This document shows positions 48,042 to 56,689 of a stretch of 64,000 nt of DNA, one piece after another. Under the pieces are notes generated by a model that ran no database searches, was not told where the DNA came from, and saw nothing but the letters and a program-made list of their open reading frames with translations. The stretch's first letter is position 1. Every line of letters begins with the position of its first letter. Origin of the DNA: an uncultured Oscillibacter sp. (lineage in GTDB: Bacteria > Bacillota > Clostridia > Oscillospirales > Oscillospiraceae); assembly GCA_910576865.1 (NCBI GenBank), contig CAJTKE010000001.1, positions 186,001-250,000 of the forward strand, read 5' to 3'. A program made the position numbers and the translations under genes.

Positions 48042-49057
48042 TGGAGAGAGTAAAAGTCGGCATTGTGGGCCTTGGCCGCCTGGGCAAGGTCCACGCGCAG
48101 AACCTTCGCTATAAAATTCCCGGCGCGGAGCTGACCGCGGCCTGCTCCATCGTCCCCGCCGAGCTGGAGTACGCAAAAAACGAGCTGGGCGTCACCGACG
48201 TCTACACGGACTACAAGGAGATGCTGGCGAAAGCCGACATTGACGCCGTGGTCATCGTCACCACCTCCTCCGAGCACTGCTGGCAGATTGAAGCCGCCCT
48301 GGACGCGGGGAAGCACGTCTTCTCCGAAAAGCCCCTGGGGGTGGACGTGGCCCAGTGCAAGCAGGCGGAGGCCGCCGTGGAGCGGCACCCGGAGCTCACG
48401 TTCATGCTGGGCTTCATGCGGCGCTACGACAAGTCCTATTCCTACGCCAAAAAGAAGATTGAGGAAGGGGCCATCGGCACGCCCTATCTGGTGAAGGCCA
48501 CGGGCATCGACCCGGAGGCTTTCGTGGAAGGGGCCATCCGCTTCGCCAAAAACTCCGGCGGCATCTTCCTGGACATGGCCATCCACGACATCGACCTGAT
48601 GCGCTGGTTTCTGGGCTGCGAGGCCACGGAGGTCTACGCCATGGGCGCCACCTTCAAGCACCCGGAGTTCCAGGAAGCCGGGGACGACGAGACCGGCGTT
48701 GCGGTCTACAAGTTCGAGAACGGCGCCATGGGCATGATCCATGTGGGCCGGACGGCCCCCTATGGCTACCACGTGGAAACCGAGATCGTGGGCACCGAGG
48801 GCACCATCCGCATCTCCGCCGTGCCGGAGAAGAATCAGGCCCGGCTGTACAACACCAACGGCGTGTGCGCCGAGTGCGTGGGCTCCTTCCCGGAGCGGTT
48901 CGAGGAGGCCTATCTCATCGAGGTTCAGGAGTTTGTGGACTGCGTGCTCCAGGGGAAGACCCCCGGGGTCAGCGTCTACGACGGGACCAAATCCACCGCC
49001 ATCGGCTACGCCACCACGGAGGCGTGGAGAACGGGCAAGGCCGTCAAGCTGAACTGA
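48041..49057 (+). CDS. Inositol 2-dehydrogenase-like Gfo/Idh/MocA oxidoreductase
   Basis: 338 aa. N-terminal NAD-binding Rossmann fold (VGIVGLGRLGKVHAQNL), the conserved VFSEKPLGVD (catalytic Lys), and DMAIHDIDLMRWFLG (Asp/His pair) typical of inositol dehydrogenases. Overlaps the permease stop by one base (TAATG). It would oxidise imported myo- or scyllo-inositol to the inosose with NAD+. Other iol genes are not in the window. A sugar dehydrogenase with different substrate is possible. Confidence 0.85.
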   Translation: MERVKVGIVGLGRLGKVHAQNLRYKIPGAELTAACSIVPAELEYAKNELGVTDVYTDYKEMLAKADIDAVVIVTTSSEHCWQIEAALDAGKHVFSEKPLGVDVAQCKQAEAAVERHPELTFMLGFMRRYDKSYSYAKKKIEEGAIGTPYLVKATGIDPEAFVEGAIRFAKNSGGIFLDMAIHDIDLMRWFLGCEATEVYAMGATFKHPEFQEAGDDETGVAVYKFENGAMGMIHVGRTAPYGYHVETEIVGTEGTIRISAVPEKNQARLYNTNGVCAECVGSFPERFEEAYLIEVQEFVDCVLQGKTPGVSVYDGTKSTAIGYATTEAWRTGKAVKLN

Positions 49058-49066
49058 CCCATATGA

Positions 49067-49100
49067 AAAATCCCCGCTGTCTCTCGACAGCGGGGATTTT
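49067..49100. terminator. Bidirectional terminator after the inositol operon
   Basis: AAAATCCCCGCTGTC-TCTC-GACAGCGGGGATTTT, perfect 15-base arms, between the inositol operon and convergent pgsA. Confidence 0.95.
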
Positions 49101-49108
49101 CGCGCTTC

Positions 49109-49693
49109 TCAAGCTGATTGAATGACATCCTTGTTCTTCACGAAATACTCCACCCCGGAATACAGGGTGGTCAGGGTAATCACCCAGCAGCAGACCGGGT
49201 CAACCCACGCGATACAGGCAGGCGGGAAAGGGGCGGAGAAAGAGGTCAGGGCCTGGGTGTAGGACTCCAGGACGGGCCCCATCAGCAGCATCACCACGAT
49301 GCAGACCATGGTGGAGGCGGTTTTCACCTTCCCGGACCACCCGGCGGCGATGACCCGGCCGTTGTCCGAGGCGATCATCCGGAGGCCGCTGACGGCGAAC
49401 TCCCGGGTGATGACGATCATCACCATCCAGGCGGGCATCCGGCCCCGCTCCACGAACCACAGCATGGCCGCCACCACCAGGATCTTGTCCGCCAGGGGGT
49501 CGGCGAACTTGCCGAAGTCCGTCACCAGATTGTACTTCCGGGCGATCTTCCCGTCCAGCAGGTCCGTGACGCTGGCGATGATGAAGATGGCCAGGGCCGC
49601 GTAGTCCGCGCCGGGGAAGCCCCAGTACAGCACCGCCAGAAAAACGGGCGTCAGGATGATGCGGAGCATGGTCAGTTTGTTGGGCAGATTCAT
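49109..49693 (-). CDS. pgsA: CDP-diacylglycerol-glycerol-3-phosphate 3-phosphatidyltransferase
   Basis: 194 aa from ATG 49693. CDP-alcohol phosphatidyltransferase motif DLLDGKIARKYNLVTDFGKFADPLADK (D-G-x2-A-R-x8-G-x3-D-x3-D). Opening MNLPNKLTMLRIILTPVF and four or five helices as usual. Makes phosphatidylglycerol phosphate at the membrane. Overlaps the preceding small gene by four bases; the rimO-pgsA order is conserved in Firmicutes. Confidence 0.95.
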   Translation of the reverse strand: MNLPNKLTMLRIILTPVFLAVLYWGFPGADYAALAIFIIASVTDLLDGKIARKYNLVTDFGKFADPLADKILVVAAMLWFVERGRMPAWMVMIVITREFAVSGLRMIASDNGRVIAAGWSGKVKTASTMVCIVVMLLMGPVLESYTQALTSFSAPFPPACIAWVDPVCCWVITLTTLYSGVEYFVKNKDVIQSA

Positions 49694-49965
49694 AGGTCCT
49701 CCTCCTCCGGATAAGGTTTGTCCTTCCAGTACCACCAGTTCAGCTTCTCGGGGGCCCGGACCTCATGGTCCGCGTAGTACACCGCCGCCCGCCAGACGTA
49801 CAGGGCGCAGCGGTCCTCCTGGTATCCCTTCATCGCGCACTCCCGGAGATACAGCTCCTCCGGGTCCCGGCCCCGGAGGTCCGAGACGGCCCGGACGCCC
49901 AGGGCCTCCATGACGGCGGCGATGCGGTCCCCCACGCCGGGAATCTCCGTCAGGGGGCTTCTCAT
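49690..49965 (-). CDS. Helix-hairpin-helix 'pathogenicity locus' (Cdd1-like) protein
   Basis: 91 aa. LTEIPGVGDRIAAVMEALGV is a helix-hairpin-helix, followed by DLRGRDPEELYLRECAMKGY and CALYVWRAAVYYA, the Cdd1/PF11731 pattern. Such proteins probably bind DNA or RNA; role unknown. Overlaps both neighbours (rimO and pgsA) by four bases, so the three are translated from one message. Confidence 0.88.
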   Translation of the reverse strand: MRSPLTEIPGVGDRIAAVMEALGVRAVSDLRGRDPEELYLRECAMKGYQEDRCALYVWRAAVYYADHEVRAPEKLNWWYWKDKPYPEEEDL

Positions 49966-51284
49966 ATCCGCTCCCCGGTGAGCTCGCCGTCCATGACCCC
50001 GGTGAGGCGGACGGTCACGAAGTCCCCCGGCTCCGGCTCCTCCCCGGCGGAGAACCAGATGCGCCCGTCGATCTCCGGGGACTCGGCACAGCTCCGTCCA
50101 TAGAACAGCCAGGCCTGCCCGTCGAAGCCCTCACAGAGGACCTCCCGCTCCTCTCCCAGGATGGACGCGTTGTATTCGTCGATGATGTCGGACTGCACGT
50201 CCACGGCGATTTCCGCCCGGCGGGCGGCCTCCTCGGCGTCCACGTGGTCCATCTGGGCCGCCCGGGTCCCCTCCTCCGGGGAGAAGGGAAACACCCCGGC
50301 CCGCTCAATCTTCTGCTCCCGGAGGAATTCGCACAGCTCCTCGAACTCCGCCTCCCCCTCACCGGGCAGGCCGGTGATGAGGCTGGTCCGGAGGACCAGC
50401 CCGGAGACCCGCTCCCGGAGGGTCCGGAACAGGGAGCGGATGGACTCCTTGGTATCCCGGCGGTTCATGGCCCTCAGAATGCCGTCGTTGCAGTGCTGGA
50501 TGGGGATGTCCAGGTAGGGGAGAATCTTTTCCTCGGAGGCGATGACGTCAATGAGTTCCGGCGTGATTTCATCCGGGTAGAGGTAGTGAAGGCGAATCCA
50601 GTGGAAGTCCAGCCCGCAGAGCTCCCGCAGGAGGGCGGCAAGCTGGTGCTCCCCGTTCAGGTCCGTGCCGTACCGGGTGATGTCCTGGGCGATGACCAGC
50701 AGCTCCTTGACCCCGGCGGAGGCAAGCTCCGCCGCCTCGTCCAGCAGCTCCCCCATGGGGCGGCTCCGATACCTGCCCCGGAGGGAGGGGATGACGCAGT
50801 AGGCGCAGTGGTTGTCACAGCCCTCGGCGATGCGGAGGTAGGCGTACCAGGGCGGGGTGGAGAGGATGCGGGGCCCGTTCTGGGGGGCCGTGTGGATGTT
50901 CCCCAGACGGCAGGGCCGGAGGCCGGCCTCCATGACCTCGTCGATGGCGGCGGCGACGTCGCCGTAGCTTCCGGTGCCAAGAATCCCGTCCACCTCCGGC
51001 AGCTCCACCAGCACGTCGGCCTTGTAGCGCTGGGCCATGCAGCCGGTGACCAGGATCTTTTTCAGACTCCCGGCCCGTTTCAGCTCCGCCAGCTCCAGGA
51101 TGTTGTCGATGGCCTCCTCACAGGCGGAGGCCAGGAAGCCGCAGGTGTTGACCACGGCCACGTCCGCCCCGGCGGGGTCCGGGACGATCTCGTGGCCCGC
51201 GGCCTGCACCAGGGACATCATCTGCTCGCAGTTCACCTGGTTCTTGGCGCAGCCGAGGGAGAGGAAATAGATTTTATATGACAT
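49962..51284 (-). CDS. rimO: Ribosomal protein S12 methylthiotransferase RimO
   Basis: 440 aa from ATG 51284. UPF0004 domain with three Cys (LGCAKNQVNCEQM ... NTCGF ... VTGCMAQRY), radical-SAM motif EGCDNHCAYCVIPSLRGRYR (CX3CX2C), and a C-terminal TRAM domain. Methylthiolates Asp of ribosomal protein S12 using two 4Fe-4S clusters. Confidence 0.95.
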   Translation of the reverse strand: MSYKIYFLSLGCAKNQVNCEQMMSLVQAAGHEIVPDPAGADVAVVNTCGFLASACEEAIDNILELAELKRAGSLKKILVTGCMAQRYKADVLVELPEVDGILGTGSYGDVAAAIDEVMEAGLRPCRLGNIHTAPQNGPRILSTPPWYAYLRIAEGCDNHCAYCVIPSLRGRYRSRPMGELLDEAAELASAGVKELLVIAQDITRYGTDLNGEHQLAALLRELCGLDFHWIRLHYLYPDEITPELIDVIASEEKILPYLDIPIQHCNDGILRAMNRRDTKESIRSLFRTLRERVSGLVLRTSLITGLPGEGEAEFEELCEFLREQKIERAGVFPFSPEEGTRAAQMDHVDAEEAARRAEIAVDVQSDIIDEYNASILGEEREVLCEGFDGQAWLFYGRSCAESPEIDGRIWFSAGEEPEPGDFVTVRLTGVMDGELTGERI

Positions 51285-51313
51285 GAAAATACCTTTCTCT
51301 TGCGGTAGCCGCC

Positions 51314-51958
51314 TTACACGGCCGTATCGCATGCGCACTTGTAGGTCGGCCAATCCGGCTTGTAGTCCTGATTCGCCTGATTTCCCCAGAGCATCCAGCC
51401 GTCACGGGTGCCGCGGGCAAACAATTCCAGATAAGGTCCGGGACTGCATTGCTCAATCAAGGTGATCATCTCTTCCGGCTTGCGGGAATGCTCCCGCTTC
51501 TGACTCCGGATCAAGTTCACTTGCACCCGGCCAGGCGCCAAGGTTCTGGCTTTGCTGCCGCGAACTCCAAAAAGCAGCAGCTCCGTTACATTTCGAAAAT
51601 AAAAACCCACGCCGCGACCATCCGGGCCGCCATCCTTCCGGACCTTTTCCCAGACGATATTTGTTTTATACTGGAATCCCCAGGCATTCAATACTTCCAG
51701 TCCTTGGGGAAGGAGAGCGTTTGGAACCCAGAGATACAAATGGCTGGTTTCGTCGGCAACCTCAGCAACCGGAATCCGTTTGATCTCTTCCAACGGCATA
51801 GTGGGATAGCGATTCAGCCGTTTGTTTTCCGGCGCCATTTTTCCCGTTCGGTTTTGAAACTGCCACGGCGGATCCGCAAGTATCGTTTTAAATTTCTGGC
51901 CCTGGCAGAATTCCACAAGGTCATGTTCCATGTGATATTGGACATTTTGAACCGCCAT
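51314..51958 (-). CDS. MT-A70-family adenine DNA methyltransferase of an RM system
   Basis: 214 aa from ATG 51958 (AAAGGGG seven bases upstream). Catalytic TILADPPWQFQN (DPPW), then TSHLYLWVPNALL and LLLFGVRGSKART, and EHSRKPEEMITLIEQC with YLELFARGTRDGW as the SAM-side motif: the MT-A70 layout. It modifies adenine in DNA and should protect against the endonuclease encoded directly upstream (2-base gap). Noticeably less GC-rich than its neighbours. Confidence 0.9.
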   Translation of the reverse strand: MAVQNVQYHMEHDLVEFCQGQKFKTILADPPWQFQNRTGKMAPENKRLNRYPTMPLEEIKRIPVAEVADETSHLYLWVPNALLPQGLEVLNAWGFQYKTNIVWEKVRKDGGPDGRGVGFYFRNVTELLLFGVRGSKARTLAPGRVQVNLIRSQKREHSRKPEEMITLIEQCSPGPYLELFARGTRDGWMLWGNQANQDYKPDWPTYKCACDTAV

Positions 51959-51960
51959 GG

Positions 51961-52611
51961 TCATTCCCCTTTCCAGTCGGAAATCGTCTCCGGTGTGATG
52001 CCCACCACAAGCAGGGGGCATCCGCCATGCCGCCTGGCATGGATACGAGGCAGGAGCTTCCCCATCCAAGTCGTGCTTGCACCGTACTTTTTCTTCACTT
52101 CGTATCCCAAAAAATCAAATACGGTATTCAGCCTTTCGCTTCGTGTGATTAAAACGCCGCAGGAAATAACGCCACATTCAAAGAATGTGCGAAACGCATA
52201 CAAATCACGGTCAAAGGTTTGGTCCTTGCTGTTCCATTCCAAATCGACAGCAACTTCACCCTTGACATAATCAATTTTGTGCCCGCTGATAAAGTCACTC
52301 AGCTGGAACTCCCGGCTGGGAGCTTTTCGTGATTTTCCCTCTAAAAGCCGAACCACCAAGTCACCGGCAATCTCTGTTTCGTTCCAGCCAAGGGGCCTCA
52401 GCAGCGCGCTCAGCTTTTTGGGGACGTTTGACTCATTTCCGCCCTTTTCTGAAATATCAGACAGCTCCATTTGAAACCGGTCCAGGGTATCCATGATTTC
52501 CGCAAAGGCATTCACATGCGTCTGACTCAAGATTTCAACGGCACTGTTAAAGTTATACAAGTCGTACCGGCTTCTGATAGTCTCAGGAATCAACTCCATC
52601 CATCTATCCAT
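51961..52611 (-). CDS. BglII/BstYI-type type II restriction endonuclease
   Basis: 216 aa from ATG 52611. The core HKIDYVKGEVAVDLEWNSKD then QTFDRDLYAFRTFFECGVIS matches the BglII/BstYI family: the Asp of the first strand and EWNSKD of the second supply the metal site. N-terminal helical domain LIPETIRSRYDLYNFNSAVE. Family enzymes cut A/RGATCT/Y; the site here is predicted, not shown. Its SD GAGGG overlaps the recX stop region, so it reads on from recX. AT-rich codon use indicates transfer. Confidence 0.88.
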   Translation of the reverse strand: MDRWMELIPETIRSRYDLYNFNSAVEILSQTHVNAFAEIMDTLDRFQMELSDISEKGGNESNVPKKLSALLRPLGWNETEIAGDLVVRLLEGKSRKAPSREFQLSDFISGHKIDYVKGEVAVDLEWNSKDQTFDRDLYAFRTFFECGVISCGVLITRSERLNTVFDFLGYEVKKKYGASTTWMGKLLPRIHARRHGGCPLLVVGITPETISDWKGE

Positions 52612-52622
52612 AACATAATCCC

Positions 52623-53258
52623 TCATACATCCGCCATATTCCCATCCGCAAGCTCCTCTCCCATCCGCCGCCAAGCCGCCTTGACCTCCCCCCAGGGAAA
52701 CCCCCGGCGGAGCAGCGCGTTGGTCAGCCGCCGCTTCTCCTTCTCGTCCGGCGCGCGCCCCCGGAGCTTGCTCCGCAAAAAGGCATCCACCTGCCCGCCG
52801 TCCTCGGGGAGCTCCTCCAGGGCGTCGTCCCAGAGTTCCCGGGGAACGCCCTTCTCATAGAGCTTCTCCCGGACCCGGGCGGGGCCGTAGCCCATGCCGC
52901 CATAGTGCCGGACCAGGGCGGCGGCGTACTCCGCGTCGTTCAACGCCCCGATGGCCTCCAGCCACTCGGCGGCGTAGCGGGCCTCCGCCTCGCCGGCCCC
53001 CTTCTCCCGGAGCTTCCGCTCCAGGTCCCGCCGGCTCATAGCCCGCTTGCCGATGAGGTCCGCCGCCGCCGCCCGGGCGTTGGAGACCCCGGCGGCCTCC
53101 TTCAGCCGGCCCAGGGCCTCCCCGTCCAGCTCATCTCCGGAGCGGAGGCGGAAGTCCAGCAGCTCCTGCTCCGTGATTTTCAGGCAGGACCCGTCCTCCA
53201 GGAAGACCAGGACCCGTCCCTTCTTGTGCTTCGATGCCTCGATCCGCTCGATCCGCAT
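52623..53258 (-). CDS. recX: Regulatory protein RecX
   Basis: 211 aa. Three-helix repeats typical of RecX: DLIGKRAMSRRDLERKLREKG, then YAAEWLEAIGALNDAEYAAALVRHY and RVREKLYEKGVP. Binds RecA filaments and limits their activity. It starts 2 bases after recA. The following restriction gene begins 11 bases beyond its stop. Confidence 0.94.
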   Translation of the reverse strand: MRIERIEASKHKKGRVLVFLEDGSCLKITEQELLDFRLRSGDELDGEALGRLKEAAGVSNARAAAADLIGKRAMSRRDLERKLREKGAGEAEARYAAEWLEAIGALNDAEYAAALVRHYGGMGYGPARVREKLYEKGVPRELWDDALEELPEDGGQVDAFLRSKLRGRAPDEKEKRRLTNALLRRGFPWGEVKAAWRRMGEELADGNMADV

Positions 53259-53260
53259 GG

Positions 53261-54376
53261 TCAGTCGGAGGCACCGGAGTCGTCAAAGTCGTCGGCGCTG
53301 ACGTCCACGGCCCGACCCGCCGCCTTCGCCGCCGCCCGGGACTGGCTGCTCATGAGCTTGTCGAAGTTCTTCCGGATATCCGCCTCCAGCTGGTCCCGAA
53401 TCTCCGGATTCTCCTGGAGATAGCGCTTGGCGGCGTCCCGGCCCTGGCCGATGCGGGTCTCCCCCATGGAGAACCAGGAGCCCGCTTTCTGCACGAAGTC
53501 CAGCTTCACGCCCAGGTCGATGAGCTCACCCTCCCGGACGATGCCCTCGCCGTACATGATGTCAAACTCCGCCTCCCGGAACGGGGGAGCCATTTTGTTC
53601 TTCACCACCTTGGCCCGGGTCCGGTTGCCGATGATCTCGCTGCCGTTTTTCAGGCCCTCCACCCGCCGTACGTCGATGCGGACGGAGGCATAGAACTTCA
53701 GCGCCCGGCCTCCGGTGGTGACCTCCGGGTTGCCGTACATGACGCCCACCTTCTCCCGGAGCTGGTTGATGAAGATGACGATGGTGTTGGTCTTCCCGAT
53801 GGCTCCCGTCAGCTTCCGCAGGGCCTGGCTCATCAGCCGGGCGTGGAGGCCCACGTAGCTGTCCCCCATCTCGCCCTCGATCTCCGCCCGGGGCACCAGG
53901 GCCGCCACGGAGTCCACCACGATGACGTCGATGGCCCCGGAGCGGACCAGGGCCTCGGTGATCTCCAGGGCCTGCTCGCCGGTGTCCGGCTGGGAGATCA
54001 GCATGTCCTCCACCTTCACGCCCAGGGCGTGGGCATAGGTGGGGTCCAGGGCGTGCTCCGCGTCCACGAAGGCCACCTCGCCCCCCTGCTTCTGGGCCTC
54101 GGCCACCACGTGGAGGGCCAGGGTCGTCTTGCCGGAGGACTCCGGCCCGTAGATCTCGATGATGCGCCCCTTGGGGAGCCCGCCGATGCCCAGGGCCACG
54201 TCCAGGGCCAGGGACCCCGTGGGGATGACCTCCACATTCAGAGCCGACTGGTCCCCCAGGCGCATGATGGACCCTTTGCCGTAGGTCTTCTCAATCAGAC
54301 TCACCGCGTTGGCGATGGCCTTTTTCTTGTCCGCCGCCGGAGCCGCGGTGGGCAGGGGCGCTTTCTCTTTTGCCAT
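53261..54376 (-). CDS. recA: Recombinase RecA
   Basis: 371 aa. Walker A GPESSGKTTLALH, Walker B VIVVDSVAALVP, MYGNPEVTTGGRALKFYASVR (L2 region), and the acidic C-terminal tail (VSADDFDDSG). N-terminal extension of about 25 residues (MAKEKAPLPTAAPAADKKKA) is slightly longer than usual. Strand exchange and SOS co-protease. No clear Clostridial LexA box was seen upstream. Confidence 0.98.
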   Translation of the reverse strand: MAKEKAPLPTAAPAADKKKAIANAVSLIEKTYGKGSIMRLGDQSALNVEVIPTGSLALDVALGIGGLPKGRIIEIYGPESSGKTTLALHVVAEAQKQGGEVAFVDAEHALDPTYAHALGVKVEDMLISQPDTGEQALEITEALVRSGAIDVIVVDSVAALVPRAEIEGEMGDSYVGLHARLMSQALRKLTGAIGKTNTIVIFINQLREKVGVMYGNPEVTTGGRALKFYASVRIDVRRVEGLKNGSEIIGNRTRAKVVKNKMAPPFREAEFDIMYGEGIVREGELIDLGVKLDFVQKAGSWFSMGETRIGQGRDAAKRYLQENPEIRDQLEADIRKNFDKLMSSQSRAAAKAAGRAVDVSADDFDDSGASD

Positions 54377-54432
54377 GCTGGTTTCCTCCTGACAGTTCTA
54401 TAGATAATTTATAAAATACTTTTTAAATGGCT

Positions 54433-54627
54433 TTACGTCTCTGCCGGCTCCCGGGGGATGATGGCGGCGCAGAGGATATAGGCGATGATGCCGCTGCAGC
54501 CCATGGCGGAGAAGATGATCCAGGCCAGCCGCACCAGCGTGGGGTCCAGCCCGAAGTATTCGGCGATGCCGCCGCAGACGCCGTCCACCATTTTGCCCTG
54601 GTTGATCTTGTAGAGTCTCTTTTCCAT
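54433..54627 (-). CDS. PspC-domain protein
   Basis: 64 aa from ATG 54627. PspC pattern: LYKINQGKMVDGVCGGIAEY, FGLDPTLVRLAWIIFS, then a second hydrophobic stretch. Small membrane protein linked to envelope stress. Lies between recA and prmC on the same strand. Confidence 0.92.
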   Translation of the reverse strand: MEKRLYKINQGKMVDGVCGGIAEYFGLDPTLVRLAWIIFSAMGCSGIIAYILCAAIIPREPAET

Positions 54628-54641
54628 GACGTTTCTCCTTT

Positions 54642-55508
54642 TCAAATCTCCTGGCAGAGGGTGCCCAGCACCACTCTGGGGATCTTGTGATGGTCCTTGA
54701 TGACCTGCAGGTCGCCGAAGCCCTGGCTCCGCATCAGCCGGAGCACCGGGTCCGCCTGACCCAGCCCTACCTCGAAGTACAGCCGCCCGCCGGGGACCAG
54801 GGCCTCCCGCCAGTCCCGGGTGATGGAGCGGTAGAAGTCCAGCCCGTCCGCCCCGCCGTCCAGGGCCATGTGGGGCTCATAGTCCCGGACCGAGGGCTCC
54901 AGCCCGGCGATGTCCCCGGTGGGGATGTAGGGCGGGTTGCTGACGATGCACTGAAACTCTCCCAGGGACCGGGCGGGCTTCTCCCGGGCGTCCGCCTGGA
55001 CGGGCATGACCCGGGCGGAGAGATTGTTCCGCCGGATGTTCTGGCGGCAGATTTTCAGGGCGCTGTCGTTGATGTCCCCCAGCACCACCCGGGCCTGGGG
55101 GCACCGGGAGGCGATGGCCAGCCCCAGACAGCCGCTGCCCGCGCAGAGGTCCAGCACCCGGCAGTCCCCCAGCGTCTGTATGTAGGCGATGGCCTGCTCG
55201 GCCAGCACCTCGGTGTCCGCCCTGGGGATCAGCACGTCCTGGGAGATGTCCAGGGGGAGGCCGTAGAACTCCCACTCGCCGATGAGATAGGCCACCGGCT
55301 CCCCGGCCATGCGCCGCTCCACCAGCCGCCGGACCTGGGCCTCCCGCTCCGGGGAGGCGTACAGGCGGCTGTCCCGGGCCAGCTCCTCCCGGCTCTTGCC
55401 GGTGCCGAAGCAGACCAGCTCCCGGGCCTCCAGGGTGGAGGCCTCCACCCCGCTCTCCCGCAGCTGCCGCCGGACGTCCAAATATAGGTCGTTGTAGGTT
55501 ATGGCCAA
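54642..55508 (-). CDS. prmC: Peptide chain release factor N5-glutamine methyltransferase
   Basis: 288 aa, TTG start at 55508 with AAGGGGTGAG upstream. N-terminal helical domain, then Rossmann methyltransferase: VLDLCAGSGCLGLAIA, and the catalytic CIVSNPPYIPTGDIAG (NPPY). Methylates the GGQ glutamine of release factors. prfA, a usual neighbour, is not here. Confidence 0.95.
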   Translation of the reverse strand: MAITYNDLYLDVRRQLRESGVEASTLEARELVCFGTGKSREELARDSRLYASPEREAQVRRLVERRMAGEPVAYLIGEWEFYGLPLDISQDVLIPRADTEVLAEQAIAYIQTLGDCRVLDLCAGSGCLGLAIASRCPQARVVLGDINDSALKICRQNIRRNNLSARVMPVQADAREKPARSLGEFQCIVSNPPYIPTGDIAGLEPSVRDYEPHMALDGGADGLDFYRSITRDWREALVPGGRLYFEVGLGQADPVLRLMRSQGFGDLQVIKDHHKIPRVVLGTLCQEI

Positions 55509-55522
55509 AGAAGCTCACCCCT

Positions 55523-56497
55523 TTACCATGCGTCTTTTCCTTTTTCAGAGGGTAATACCAATTCCAAAGACCGGATGGCGCACTCGATCATGCCGTCGTC
55601 CGGCTCGTTGGTGGTGAAATTCTGCATCCAGAGGCCCGGGGCCGTCAGGATCCTCGCCAGGATGCTCTCCTGGACGTGCCGCCCCACCCAGCGGTTGAAC
55701 TCGTAGGTCACCCCCACCACCAGGGGCAGCAGCAGCAGATGGACCGCCGTCCGCAGCCAGGCGTTGGTGATGGGCCAGATGCCGAAGAAGATGCTGGAGA
55801 AAATGATGGACACGCAGATGACCACAAAGAGGAAGCTGGTGCCGCAGCGGGGGTGGTGCCGGGGCTGGACCCGGACGTTCTCCACCGTCAGGGGCAGGCC
55901 CGCCTCATAGCAGAAGATGGTCTTGTGTTCCGCCCCGTGGTACTGGAAGACCCGGTAGATGTCCTTCTGCCGGGAACAGAGGATGAGGTAGGCCATGAAG
56001 ATGACCACCTTCAAAAGCCCCTCCACCAGATTCCGCCCCCAGAGGGGGAAGCCGGGGAAAAAGTGGAGGATCGCCCCCGTCAGCAGCGTGGGCAGGACCA
56101 TGAAAAGAAACACGGACATGCCCACCCCCAGCACCACCGCCAGGGCCACCACGGCGCTCTCCAGCTTTTTGCTGCTGAGATGCTTCTCCAGCCACAGCTC
56201 GAATCTGGAGGGCTTCGCCGCCTCCTCCTCGGGGTAGAAGTCGGCGGAGTACATCAGGGCCTTGACTCCGTTCACCATGGAGTCCAGGAAGTTCACCGTC
56301 CCCCGGATCAGGGGGACTCCCAGGATGGGATAGCGGTCCTTGATGAAGCGGAGGGTCTCCACCTTCTCCACCAGCTTCCCCTCCTGGTCCCGGACCACGA
56401 TGGCCTGCTTCTCCGGGCCCCGCATGAGGATGCCCTCGATGAGCGCCTGTCCCCCGATGCTGGTGCGGAAGGCGCTGGATTTCTTTTCTTCTGCCAT
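55523..56497 (-). CDS. DUF1385 membrane protein
   Basis: 324 aa from ATG 56497 (AAAGGAA-type SD). Opening TSIGGQALIEGILMRGPEKQ is the family signature; three or four transmembrane segments follow, then YHGAEHKTIFCYEAGLPLTV and QPRHHPRCGTSFLF with conserved His and Cys, possibly metal-binding. Usually next to prmC-prfA, as here (14 bases). Function unknown. Confidence 0.93.
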   Translation of the reverse strand: MAEEKKSSAFRTSIGGQALIEGILMRGPEKQAIVVRDQEGKLVEKVETLRFIKDRYPILGVPLIRGTVNFLDSMVNGVKALMYSADFYPEEEAAKPSRFELWLEKHLSSKKLESAVVALAVVLGVGMSVFLFMVLPTLLTGAILHFFPGFPLWGRNLVEGLLKVVIFMAYLILCSRQKDIYRVFQYHGAEHKTIFCYEAGLPLTVENVRVQPRHHPRCGTSFLFVVICVSIIFSSIFFGIWPITNAWLRTAVHLLLLPLVVGVTYEFNRWVGRHVQESILARILTAPGLWMQNFTTNEPDDGMIECAIRSLELVLPSEKGKDAW

Positions 56498-56572
56498 GGA
56501 GTTTCCTTTCTGTTGGGTTGGTATAGAGTCTAACATAGGTTCGCGGAAAAATCAAACTTCCGTTTGATTTAA

Positions 56573-56689
56573 AATTATTTTTGCGACGACATGCGCGTCG
56601 CAAAAATTCCGATACTCCAGCCGCCTTGGGCGGCGTCACCAGTCCGCAGACTGGTGGGGGGAATCTAAAGGGGGGACGAAGTCCCCTCT
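56573..56689. terminator. Row of hairpins after the histidine kinase gene
   Basis: Reading the minus strand from the kinase stop: GGGGAC-TTC-GTCCCC (56686-56672), CACCAGTC / GACTGGTG (56638-56656), GCCGCC / GGCGGC (56621-56635), and TTTTTGCGACG / CGTCGCAAAAA (56578-56606). The last has T-runs on both sides and is the best terminator. No gene in this gap. Confidence 0.7.

Noticed and set aside
54377..54432. LexA operator upstream of recA
   Set aside because: No GAAC-N4-GTTC-type dyad is present in the gap.
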